This document shows, in pieces, positions 1 through 7,459 of a stretch of DNA of 64,000 nt. The notes beneath the pieces were generated by a model. That model saw only the letters and a program-made list of their open reading frames with translations. It was not told the origin of the DNA and made no database searches. The DNA lies in assembly GCF_014195635.1 (NCBI RefSeq), contig NZ_JACICC010000003.1, positions 62,001 through 126,000 of the forward strand. The letters run 5' to 3'. Each line of letters begins with the position of its first letter. The first letter of the stretch is position 1. A program made the translations under genes and the position numbers. Source of the DNA: Pseudochelatococcus contaminans. GTDB lineage: Bacteria; Pseudomonadota; Alphaproteobacteria; Rhizobiales; Beijerinckiaceae.

Positions 1-1
1 G

Positions 2-610
2 CGCGGGCGTGCGGGCCGCGGCAAGGTCGAAACCGGCACCTTCCTTGCGCTCTCCGGTGAGCAGATCGGCGGTGCCGATGCGATCCATGCCGGGCTGGCC
101 GATGCCCTGGTGCCGTCATCCGCACTGAGCGATCTGGCGGATAACCTGTCGCAACTGCCCGCGACCGCCGATGGCGCGGACGTGAGCGCGATCATCGGTG
201 CCTACGTGTCGACGGTTGAGCCGGGGCCGGTGGAGCAGAACGCGGCCGAAATCGATGAGGCCTTTGCCTTCGATACGGTGGAAGAAATCTTTGCCGCGCT
301 GGGTGCTTCGGAAACCGCTTTTGCAGGCAAGACGTTGGCAACGCTGCGCACCCGCTCTCCCACAAGCCTCAAGCTGGCGCTTCGGCTGGTGCGTCTCGCG
401 CGCGACGACGCCCGGCTGGAAGACGCGCTGGAGCGTGAATATGCCGCCGCGGCGGGAATATTGGCCGGGCATGATTTCTACGAAGGTGTGCGCACCGCCA
501 TCATCGACAAGGGGCAGAAGCCGCAATGGCAGCCGTCAACACTGGCTGAAGTGACGGAGGAAAGCCTCGCCCGCTACTTCGAACCCGCACCCGAGCGGCT
601 GTTTTCCTGA
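2..610 (+). CDS. 3-hydroxyisobutyryl-CoA hydrolase, C-terminal part
   Basis: The frame is open from the window edge, so the 5' part lies outside and about 200 residues remain. Enoyl-CoA hydratase/isomerase superfamily. The remaining part carries the hallmarks of the HIBCH branch: a TGTFLALSGEQIGGADAI-like stretch near the edge, SPTSLKLALR about 85 residues before the end, and GHDFYEGVRTAIIDKGQKPQW close to the C-terminus. HIBCH releases 3-hydroxyisobutyrate from its CoA ester in valine breakdown, in the cytoplasm. A GTG at 110 is internal and not the start. It runs toward the minus-strand ptsN, with two hairpins between them. A plain enoyl-CoA hydratase is less likely because of the C-terminal motifs. 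Confidence 0.85.
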   Translation, partial: RGRAGRGKVETGTFLALSGEQIGGADAIHAGLADALVPSSALSDLADNLSQLPATADGADVSAIIGAYVSTVEPGPVEQNAAEIDEAFAFDTVEEIFAALGASETAFAGKTLATLRTRSPTSLKLALRLVRLARDDARLEDALEREYAAAAGILAGHDFYEGVRTAIIDKGQKPQWQPSTLAEVTEESLARYFEPAPERLFS

Positions 611-649
611 ATCGTTTGATCGGCGGATAGTCGCGCGGGATCCGAAATT

Positions 650-686
650 GAAATGCTCCTGCTGCCAAGGCAGGCAGGAGCATTTC
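650..686. terminator. Perfect 13-bp inverted repeat
   Basis: Arms gaaatgctcctgc (650-662) and gcaggagcatttc (674-686) are perfectly complementary around an 11-nt loop that itself contains tgcc/ggca. It sits 40 bp after the HIBCH stop, between convergent genes, and has no clear T tract. Likely a bidirectional transcription stop or an intergenic palindromic repeat. The outer GAGCATTTC motif recurs in the repeat at 31974. Confidence 0.6.
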
Positions 687-709
687 AAATATATGCGTTT
701 CAATAAGGA

Positions 710-745
710 CAGGCCGCCCGTATGAGCGGCCTGAGTGTTTTTGCG
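710..745 (+). terminator. Rho-independent terminator
   Basis: Arms caggccgc (710-717) and gcggcctg (726-733) are followed by agtgttttt on the plus strand. This fits an intrinsic terminator for the HIBCH transcript, placed just before the convergent end of ptsN. Confidence 0.65.
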
Positions 746-778
746 CAATCCAGGTGCGATGGGTTTTCTGAAACCGCG

Positions 779-1264
779 TCAGTCGGCTTCAGTATCGTCG
801 TCGCTCTCCGTGCGCGGCTCCTCGTGAGCGAGAATGGAATAGATCGCTGCCGCATCGCGGGCTGAACGCAGCCGGTCGAGGTTGCCGGGCTCCCGCAGAA
901 CGCGCGCCACGCGGGCTAGCGCCTTCAGATGGTCTGCCCCTGCCGATTCGGGAGCCAGGAGCAGAAAAACGATGTCGACAGGCTGCCCGTCGATGGACTC
1001 GAAGTCGATCGGCCGCTCAAGTCGGGCAAAAAGCCCGAACAGGCGATCGATGCGGGCCGGCTTGCCGTGAGGAATGGCGATACCGTCGCCGATCCCGGTC
1101 GATCCGAGGCGCTCGCGCTGGAGCAGCGTCTCATAGATTTCCCGTTCATCGAGGCCGGTGATTTGAGCGGCTCTGGCCGCGATCTCCTGCAACGCCTGCT
1201 TCTTGCCGCTCACCTTGAGGGAGGGGACTATGGCGTCGGATGTGAGGATGTCGGTCAGGGGCAT
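779..1264 (-). CDS. ptsN: PTS IIA-like nitrogen-regulatory protein PtsN
   Basis: 161 residues from the ATG that begins MPLTDILTSD. The open frame runs 39 codons further upstream without family similarity, so I start here. The phosphoryl-accepting His lies in GIAIPHGKPA (His66), and the fold-typical LGSTGIGDGIA precedes it. PtsN is the end acceptor of the nitrogen phosphotransferase relay (PtsP-PtsO-PtsN) and sets K+ transport and other targets by protein contacts. It is last in the block lptC-lptA-lptB-rpoN-hpf-ptsN. The acidic tail (ESDDDTEAD) is typical of alphaproteobacterial versions. Confidence 0.93.
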   Translation of the reverse strand: MPLTDILTSDAIVPSLKVSGKKQALQEIAARAAQITGLDEREIYETLLQRERLGSTGIGDGIAIPHGKPARIDRLFGLFARLERPIDFESIDGQPVDIVFLLLAPESAGADHLKALARVARVLREPGNLDRLRSARDAAAIYSILAHEEPRTESDDDTEAD

Positions 1265-1446
1265 GTTTCGAACACGTGCGCGCACGTGTCGCTCCTTCGG
1301 TGCCTGTCCGTTACGCGCACCATGGCGCGTTTCAGGAACGAGGCAATCTACCACAGACTTGAGCGTCGAACCGCCTGCCAAAAAACAGACGGTCGACGCT
1401 CGCTCTACACAGCGGCTGGCGGAGACCGTTCCCGGCCGTTATCCCG

Positions 1447-2049
1447 TCAGCCCTGATTGTCGGAACCGTTCGGCGGATCGATCCAGCCGATGGTGCCATC
1501 GTGACGGCGGTATACGATATTTACCCGGCCACTGCCAGCATGTCTGAAGACAATTACAGGAGCACCCGTCAGATCAAGCTCGACAACCGCCTCGCTAACC
1601 GAAAAACGGTGCAGGGCAGCAATGTTTTCTGCGACGATGACGGGGTGGAAAGCGTCATCGACTTCCGTTTCCTCCTGCGGAGCCTCAATCACGTAGGCGC
1701 GCAATTCTTCGGCATCCACAACCGGGCGGTGGGCCAGATCGGCCGCGCCGGGCTGTGCGCGCTCCTTCAGGCGGCGGCTGTGACGGCGCAGACGGCGCTC
1801 GAAGCGCTCCGCAGCCTGGTCGAACGCCGCGTAGGCGTCCGGCGCCACGCCGGTCGCTTCCAGCGTGATGCCGGTGTTGAGGTGCAGCACGCCGACGGCG
1901 CGAAAACCGCTGCCTTCCTTTTCAACGACCACGTGGCCGGAATAGCCGGTGTCGAGATATTTGGCGATCGCCGCGGTGACACGTGCTTCGATCTGCCCGC
2001 GCAGTGCGTCGCCGATGTCGATGTTTTTTCCGGTTATCCGCAGAGGCAT
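1447..2049 (-). CDS. hpf: Ribosome hibernation promoting factor, long form
   Basis: 200 residues, start MPLRITGKNI preceded by an aaggagata ribosome site. The N-terminal S30AE/HPF domain (about 1-105) with a basic RRLRRHSRRLKER helix binds the 30S decoding region. A linker leads to the C-terminal dimerisation domain (about 140-198, HRFSVSEAV to DGTIGWIDP) that makes 100S dimers in one step. Long HPF replaces short HPF plus RMF in alphaproteobacteria. It lies between rpoN and ptsN, the usual context. The 290-bp gap to rpoN probably carries its own promoter. Confidence 0.93.
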   Translation of the reverse strand: MPLRITGKNIDIGDALRGQIEARVTAAIAKYLDTGYSGHVVVEKEGSGFRAVGVLHLNTGITLEATGVAPDAYAAFDQAAERFERRLRRHSRRLKERAQPGAADLAHRPVVDAEELRAYVIEAPQEETEVDDAFHPVIVAENIAALHRFSVSEAVVELDLTGAPVIVFRHAGSGRVNIVYRRHDGTIGWIDPPNGSDNQG

Positions 2050-2339
2050 TCTTATCTCCTTCCCTTGCGCGCCGAGGGGGCGAGACGGATTTTTCAACGA
2101 TACGGCTGCCGTTTCGATCCGGCGCGTATCATGAGCTTAAGTCGAGGAGCAATCCGCTGCCAGCTTTATTTGTTCCTTGGGAAACAGGGGGATGGCCTGT
2201 GGAGAGATAAACGATAGCCGGATTGTGATTGCCCGGTCCGGGTTCCCCATCCGCCTGGGGAAAAATCTTACGGCCTTCTCCAATCGCAGAGTTGGTCACC
2301 GGCTCGTTGTCATGTGTTTCCGAGGCATGTGCTTCTGGC

Positions 2340-3914
2340 TCATGCGTTTCTGGCGGCTAGCGCCCGCCGGCGTTCGACGGATGAGGCGAGGCGCAGCGAT
2401 TCCCGATATTTCGCCACCGTGCGGCGGGCGACCTCGATGCCTTCCGTCTGAAGCTTGCGGACCAGCGCGTCGTCGGACAAAACGTCGCGTGGGGATGCTT
2501 CGGACGCGATCAACTGCCGGATGCGATGACGCACAGCCTCTGCCGCATGCGTCTCGCCGCCATCCGAGGCGGAAACGGCGGCCGAGAAAAAGAACTTCAT
2601 CGGCAGCACGCCGCGCTCGCAGCCAATGGCCTTGTTGGCGGTGACGCGGGAAATCGTCGATTCGTGCATGCCAATCGCATCCGCGACGGTCTTCAGGTTG
2701 AGCGGGCGCAGGTGCGCCGCGCCGTGGATGAAGAACTCTTCCTGCATCCGCACGATTTCTGTCGCCACCTTGAGCACGGTGCGGGCGCGCTGTTCGAGAC
2801 TGCGGGTGAGCCAGTCACCGCTTTGCAGGCATTCGGACAGAAAAGCGCGGTCGGTTTCCGAGCGCGCGCCGCCCATCAACTTCGTGTGGTAGGCGCGGTT
2901 CAGCAGCACGCGGGGGAGGGTGTCGTTGTTGAGTTCGACGATGAACCCGCCATCGCGCGACTGGCGCACGAAGACATCCGGCGCCAGCGTTTGTGCCGGC
3001 TGGCCGCCGAAAGCACGGGCTGGTCTCGGGTCCAGCCGGCGCAGCTCGGCGAGCATATCGGTCAGATCATCCTGATCAACGCCGCACAGGCGGCGAAGCG
3101 CAGTATGATCGTGGCGCGCCACCAGTGCCAGATTGGCGACGAGAGCCTGCATCGCCGGGTCGAAACGATCGCGCTCGCGCAGTTGCAGCGCCAGGCATTC
3201 GGCAAGGTCACGCGCGCCGATCCCGGTCGGCTCGCAGGCCTGCACCAGTTCGAGCACCTGCAGAACCTGCGCTTCCGACACTTTCAGGCGGTCCGCGATA
3301 TCGGCCAGCGATTCCGTCAGATAACCAGCGCCGTCGATGGCATCGATCACGAAACGGCCGATCAGCCGTTGCAACGGGTCCGTCGTCAGCATGTCGAGCT
3401 GGGTGCACAGGTGGTCTTGCAGCGAGATATCCGCCGCGAGGGTCGCCTCGATGTCGGGCGCGTCATCCGAATCGTTGCGGGAGCCGCTCGCATGCGGCGG
3501 GCCGGACGACACCATCAGCCCCTCGTCAGCCGCAGCGGATTGCTCTGCGACAGCCGGGGTGGCCGCGTCATCGGGAAATACGTTGTCGAGAGAGGTGCCG
3601 AAGTCCGCCTCGATGGCGGCGCGTTCCTGCTGCGGCTCCGAGGGCGACCAGTCCGCCGCATCCTCGCCGGTGGCGTCATAGGCACGGTCCTCCTGGGAGG
3701 GGCCGTTATCGTCCGAAGATGTATGGGGCGATTCGTCGCTGCTGCCAGCCGCTGCCTCGGCGTATTCCAGCAGCGGATTGCGCTCCATCTCGGCCTCGAC
3801 GTGGGCCACGAGATCGAGATGTGACAACTGCAACAGCCGGATAGCCTGAAGCAGTTGCGGCGTCATCGCCAGCGACTGGCTCTGGCGCAGTTCCAACCGG
3901 TGAGCAAGCCCCAT
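2340..3914 (-). CDS. rpoN: RNA polymerase sigma-54 factor
   Basis: 524 residues from MGLAHRLELRQSQSL, with a GGGGA-type ribosome site; an in-frame Met 12 codons upstream is less likely. Region I (1-50) is glutamine- and leucine-rich and contacts enhancer-binding activators. Region II (about 50-165) is strongly acidic. The core-binding part follows, then the helix-turn-helix near MHESTISRVTANK, and the diagnostic RpoN box ARRTVAKYRE (about 496-505), which reads the -24 element. It directs nitrogen and carbon-related promoters. It follows lptB by 150 bp. I saw no convincing -24/-12 promoter in the window. Confidence 0.96.
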   Translation of the reverse strand: MGLAHRLELRQSQSLAMTPQLLQAIRLLQLSHLDLVAHVEAEMERNPLLEYAEAAAGSSDESPHTSSDDNGPSQEDRAYDATGEDAADWSPSEPQQERAAIEADFGTSLDNVFPDDAATPAVAEQSAAADEGLMVSSGPPHASGSRNDSDDAPDIEATLAADISLQDHLCTQLDMLTTDPLQRLIGRFVIDAIDGAGYLTESLADIADRLKVSEAQVLQVLELVQACEPTGIGARDLAECLALQLRERDRFDPAMQALVANLALVARHDHTALRRLCGVDQDDLTDMLAELRRLDPRPARAFGGQPAQTLAPDVFVRQSRDGGFIVELNNDTLPRVLLNRAYHTKLMGGARSETDRAFLSECLQSGDWLTRSLEQRARTVLKVATEIVRMQEEFFIHGAAHLRPLNLKTVADAIGMHESTISRVTANKAIGCERGVLPMKFFFSAAVSASDGGETHAAEAVRHRIRQLIASEASPRDVLSDDALVRKLQTEGIEVARRTVAKYRESLRLASSVERRRALAARNA

Positions 3915-4065
3915 CGCGCATTTCCCCGCCCTGGATACCGCGGCCCGCAACGATCGGATCGATTGTTCGACGGCGTCCGCGTGGATCGCCAGCCATGACG
4001 GCCTTGCGGCACGTTTCTTGCTTGCGATGCCTTTTCAGGCTTTCTAGCGGTTTCGCGTCACCACG

Positions 4066-4896
4066 TCAAAGGTGGAAATCTTCACCCAGATAAAGCCGGC
4101 GCACATCCGGGTTGGCGATGATTTCAGTCGGCGTGCCTTCCATCAGCACCCGGCCCGAGTGGATGATATAGGCCCTGTCGATCAGGCCCAGCGTCTCGCG
4201 CACGTTGTGATCGGTGATGAGCACGCCGATGCCACGCCGCGTCAGGTGGCGGACGAGGTTCTGGATGTCGCCAACGGCGATGGGGTCGATACCGGCGAAA
4301 GGCTCGTCGAGCAGCATGAAGGTGGGATCGCCGGCAAGGGCACGGGCAATTTCGCAGCGCCGCCTTTCACCGCCCGAAAGCGCGATGGATGGCGACTTGC
4401 GCAGCCGCGCGATATCGAATTCCTCCAGCAGCGCGTCGAGCTTTTTTTCGCGCTCCTTGCGGCTCGGCTCCACCACTTCGAGCACGGCGCGCAGGTTGTC
4501 CTCCACGCTGAGGCCACGAAAGATCGAGGCTTCCTGCGGCAGATAGCCGATGCCAAGACGTGCGCGCCGGTACATCGGCAAGCGCGTGATGTCATGCCCA
4601 TCGAGGGTGATATTGCCCAGATCCGCCGCAACGAGGCCGGTGATCATATAGAAGATGGTGGTCTTGCCCGCGCCGTTGGGGCCAAGCAGGCCCACCGCCT
4701 CGCCCTTGCGCACGGTCAGGCCGGCTTCCTTGACCACGGTGCGGCCGCGATAGCTCTTCTGCAATCCGCTGACGGAAAGCGTGCCGACGCGCATGTCTTG
4801 ATCCGGCTGGCCATAGGGCGAACCGTCATAAGGTCGGCCCTGAACGTCGCTGCCGGAATTGTCAAAGCTGTCGTATGGCTGCAAAAGCATCACCAC
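4066..4896 (-). CDS. lptB: LPS export ABC transporter ATPase LptB
   Basis: ABC ATPase that powers extraction of LPS from the inner membrane with LptFG-LptC. Walker A GPNGAGKTT (about 72-80), Q-loop region GYLPQEASIFRGLSV typical of LptB, signature LSGGERRR, Walker B FMLLDEPFAGIDP and switch His in ITDHNVRE. It starts at a GTG at 4896; ATG codons at 4890 and at 4794 (MRVGTLSVSG) are possible starts, and the first 35 residues are poorly conserved-looking. It follows lptA by 27 bp in an operon and precedes rpoN. Confidence 0.95.
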   Translation of the reverse strand: MVMLLQPYDSFDNSGSDVQGRPYDGSPYGQPDQDMRVGTLSVSGLQKSYRGRTVVKEAGLTVRKGEAVGLLGPNGAGKTTIFYMITGLVAADLGNITLDGHDITRLPMYRRARLGIGYLPQEASIFRGLSVEDNLRAVLEVVEPSRKEREKKLDALLEEFDIARLRKSPSIALSGGERRRCEIARALAGDPTFMLLDEPFAGIDPIAVGDIQNLVRHLTRRGIGVLITDHNVRETLGLIDRAYIIHSGRVLMEGTPTEIIANPDVRRLYLGEDFHL

Positions 4897-4923
4897 TTCA
4901 TACTTGTTGCGGAAAGGGCGGTA

Positions 4924-5559
4924 TCAGCGTTTCGGCGCGTTGCCGCTGCCGGGCACGAAAACGCCCTGCACCCGCCCGCCGGGCTTTGCTATGCAGTTGG
5001 CCACGCTGTTGGCGAGGTTGTAAACGATCCGGTCACACTGCTGGACGTTCTTTTCCTGACTCAACAGGACGTTGCCGCTCAGGGTAACGGTGTTGGCCAC
5101 GCGGTCGAAAACGGCGTGCTGGCCAGTAGCCGTCTGCCCGCTCGACACGACGGTAACCGGGCCTGCGCAGTCCAGCTTGCGGATGTTGTTGTCTCCGTCC
5201 GCCTGCGCACCCTGCGTTTGTGCAGGCTGGTTGCCTGTCGCGCCGCCGGTGGCGCTTTGCTCATAGAACACGTTGAGGGCGGAGCAGCGCAGCGTGGTTT
5301 CGCCCTGCACGGCGACGACATTGCCGGTGAAGGTCGCGCGCTTCTCGCTGTCGAACACGTCCAGCCGGTCGGCGTCAATCTTGATGGGGTCTTTGCCTGA
5401 GCCGAGCCCGCCGAGGGGAGAATTGGCGGGTGCGGTTGCCTGCGCGAGCGCGCCGGTGCCTGTCGCCGCGCCGGCCACAGCCAGCATCACGGCGGCGAGG
5501 CCGACTGCCCGGAGGCGCCGGTTCCACAAACGATTATCGGAAGCAGCTTGCCGCATCAT
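4924..5559 (-). CDS. lptA: LPS transport periplasmic protein LptA
   Basis: 211 residues with an aggaga ribosome site before ATGATG. Residues 1-40 form a signal peptide (basic start, hydrophobic AVGLAAVMLAVAGAATG, ALAQA cleavage region). The rest is an OstA-like beta-jellyroll: IKIDADRLDVFDSEKRATFTGNVVAVQG is the classic opening, followed by DKxxxxGxAVFD- and TLSGNV-type repeats. It bridges LPS from LptC to LptD across the periplasm. Two cysteines late in the chain (NVQQC, VANC) and one earlier could form disulphides. Its end lies 27 bp before lptB. Confidence 0.93.
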   Translation of the reverse strand: MMRQAASDNRLWNRRLRAVGLAAVMLAVAGAATGTGALAQATAPANSPLGGLGSGKDPIKIDADRLDVFDSEKRATFTGNVVAVQGETTLRCSALNVFYEQSATGGATGNQPAQTQGAQADGDNNIRKLDCAGPVTVVSSGQTATGQHAVFDRVANTVTLSGNVLLSQEKNVQQCDRIVYNLANSVANCIAKPGGRVQGVFVPGSGNAPKR

Positions 5560-5588
5560 CCGTTTTCTCCTGTCCTGTACGCCGCCCG

Positions 5589-6311
5589 TCAGCGCGCCCC
5601 GTCGCCGCCGTCGAGAACCGTGCGTACTCTGCCCTCGAAAACGATATGCTTGCCATTGTCGGAAATGTCGAGCCTGTCGGCGGAAATCGTCCCCTCGGAA
5701 ATCGTGACCTCGACAGGTTCCTCGGAGGTGACGCGACCGCCTTTAAAGTCCACGGCGGCGGAAGAAAGCTTCACATCATAGCCGCTATCGGTGCGCACGC
5801 GCACATCACCATTCAACGTCAGGTGCTCGACCTGCGAGTCATAGACGCCGGTGGCGGCGCTGATTCGCGCCTGTCCGCCGTCGCTGAGTTCCAGATGACC
5901 CGAAATCCCGTCGAGTTCGACGATGGCGGGGTTCTTCACATCCTGCGAGGCAGATGAGGCGGTCAGCTCATAAGGCTGCGTGCCGTCTCGGAAACCGGAC
6001 AGCTTGGGCGCTTCCATGGTGATCTTGGAGCCGGACAGCGAAACCGGGCCGAGGCTGAGGCCGCCGATGCTGCTCAACGGCTTCAGCACCCCAATCGCGG
6101 TGACGATGACGATCGCGCCAAGCGCCGCGATGGGAATGAGACGCTTCATCGTCCGCACGCGCGCCGAGTGACGCAGCGCGGCGCGGTAGGCGGCAGGAGA
6201 TACGCCCGCGATCGGCAGATCGACCGGCTGTCGGCGTTGAGGCGCGACGCGGGGGCTGGCAGGCGGGTGCTTGGCGTCTGTCAACTGGCTTCCATACTCC
6301 GTTTCTGACAA
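5589..6311 (-). CDS. lptC: LPS export protein LptC
   Basis: 240 residues. A cytoplasmic N-terminal part of about 55 residues, with YRAALRHSARVR as often seen in Rhizobiales LptC, leads to one membrane segment (about 57-76). The periplasmic LptC/YrbK jellyroll follows. It links the LptBFG extractor to LptA. The start at 6311 is TTG with a weak ribosome site, so the N-terminus is uncertain; the next in-frame ATG (6149) would cut away the conserved basic stretch. First gene of the lptC-lptA-lptB block. A 16-bp tandem repeat lies 50-95 bp upstream. Confidence 0.88.
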   Translation of the reverse strand: MSETEYGSQLTDAKHPPASPRVAPQRRQPVDLPIAGVSPAAYRAALRHSARVRTMKRLIPIAALGAIVIVTAIGVLKPLSSIGGLSLGPVSLSGSKITMEAPKLSGFRDGTQPYELTASSASQDVKNPAIVELDGISGHLELSDGGQARISAATGVYDSQVEHLTLNGDVRVRTDSGYDVKLSSAAVDFKGGRVTSEEPVEVTISEGTISADRLDISDNGKHIVFEGRVRTVLDGGDGAR

Positions 6312-6353
6312 CTGTCTTCAGAGAGCACAAGATATAGTCGGCGCAGGCTCCGC

Positions 6354-6409
6354 TTCCAAGTCACTATTTTGGAACTTCACTATTTTGGAACCGCACTATT
6401 TTAGAGCCG
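6354..6409. repeat. Three tandem copies of a 16-bp unit
   Basis: The core cactatttt occurs at 6362, 6378 and 6394, exactly 16 bp apart; the first two copies continue ggaac, the third is diverged (agagcc). The array sits between the end of rnd and the start of lptC. It is preceded by ttccaagtca (6354-6363), the same ten bases that precede the unrelated tandem array at 43752. Confidence 0.85.
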
Positions 6410-6423
6410 TGTCAGATGCTGCC

Positions 6424-7038
6424 TTACATGTGCGCGAAAATATCGGTCTCCGGCCAGCCGGCGAGATCGAGGCGGGCGCGGATGGGCAGGAAGGTGAAGC
6501 AGGCCCGCGCGATATCGGTGCGATCCTCGCGCGCCAGCATGGCGTCGAGCTTTTCCTTCAGCGCATGCAGATAAAGCACGTCCGACGCCGCATAAGCGAG
6601 TTGCGCATCGCTCAGGTTTTCCGCCGCCCAGTCGGAGGACTGCTGCTGCTTGGATATCTCAACACCGAGCAACTCACGCAGGTTGTCCTTGAGGCCGTGA
6701 CGGTCGGTGTAGGTGCGCGTCAGCTTGGATGCGATCTTGGTGCAATAGACCGGGCCCGGCATGACGCCATAGGCATGATAAAGAACCGCCAGATCGAACC
6801 GCGCGAAGTGAAAGATCTTCAGCACCCGTTCGTCAGCCAGCACCCGCAGCAGGTTTTCAGGGCGCGGTCCGTCGCGCAGGATCTGCACCACCTCGGCAGA
6901 GCCGTCGCCGCGCGACAGCTGCACCACGCACAACCTGTCGCGATGGGGGTTGAGGCCCAGCGTTTCGGTGTCGATGGCGACCGAATCGCCGAAATCGATG
7001 TCGGCAGGCAAATCGCCCCGGTGCAGCCTGATGGTCAT
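6424..7038 (-). CDS. rnd: Ribonuclease D, short form
   Basis: 204 residues, with an aaggaag ribosome site before the ATG. DEDDy 3'-5' exonuclease domain only: Exo I DTETLGL with Asp23 and Glu25, Exo II around FHFARFDLAVLYHAYG, Exo III YAASDVLYLHAL. It lacks the C-terminal HRDC domains of the E. coli enzyme, as is usual for the short alphaproteobacterial type. Expected to trim tRNA and other RNA 3' ends. It is divergent from the SRP RNA gene and upstream of lptC on the same strand. Confidence 0.9.
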   Translation of the reverse strand: MTIRLHRGDLPADIDFGDSVAIDTETLGLNPHRDRLCVVQLSRGDGSAEVVQILRDGPRPENLLRVLADERVLKIFHFARFDLAVLYHAYGVMPGPVYCTKIASKLTRTYTDRHGLKDNLRELLGVEISKQQQSSDWAAENLSDAQLAYAASDVLYLHALKEKLDAMLAREDRTDIARACFTFLPIRARLDLAGWPETDIFAHM

Positions 7039-7280
7039 GTCAGCTTCCTTGCTCGGTCGGTGCGCCGCGGTCCCTCACATCGCAGATCCGGTTTCGCCGC
7101 CGGTGGAAACGACGGGCGCGGGGCGCGGGCGAAGGCTGTGAAGCGGCGTTGAATAACAACATAATGATGGCCGCCGCTGTAACACCCGCTGCCCGCGCCC
7201 GCAAGAAGCCCGCGCCGGAGCCGACTGTCCCCGGAAAGTTGCGTGTCTGTGGGATTCTGCCGGTAAAATGCGCAGCGGTC

Positions 7281-7309
7281 TTGCGCCGGGCATTTTTTTC
7301 TCCGATATA
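7281..7309 (+). promoter_or_regulatory. Probable promoter of the SRP RNA gene
   Basis: A -35-like ttgcgc (7281-7286) and a -10-like gatata (7304-7309) are 17 bp apart, and the -10 ends 7 bases before the first paired base of the SRP RNA at 7316. Spacing and position fit a housekeeping sigma-70-type promoter. Confidence 0.55.
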
Positions 7310-7315
7310 GGGCAC

Positions 7316-7411
7316 GGGAGGTTGGCGTTGGACGTTCCACTCGCCAACCGGGTCAGGTCCGGAAGGAAGCAGCCCTAACGAGACCGGGCGGGTCTTCGTC
7401 CAGCCTCCCAC
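7316..7411 (+). ncRNA. ffs: Small signal recognition particle RNA (4.5S type)
   Basis: The conserved SRP domain IV core is plain: ggtcaggtccggaaggaagc (7351-7370) followed by agccctaac, carrying the GGAA tetraloop and the asymmetric loop bound by Ffh. The 5' gggagg (7316-7321) pairs with 3' cctccc (7404-7409), closing a hairpin of about 95 nt, the size of bacterial small SRP RNA. With Ffh it sends membrane proteins to FtsY. It lies 50 bp before dnaX, the usual place in Rhizobiales. Confidence 0.95.
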
Positions 7412-7459
7412 CTTGCGCGATGCCCGGATCGGGGCTGCGCTGTCAGCCCGGATGGTGCC

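Noticed and set aside
2526-3824. 432-codon frame antisense to rpoN
   Set aside because: Shadow of the sigma-54 gene, which has the diagnostic RpoN box on the other strand.
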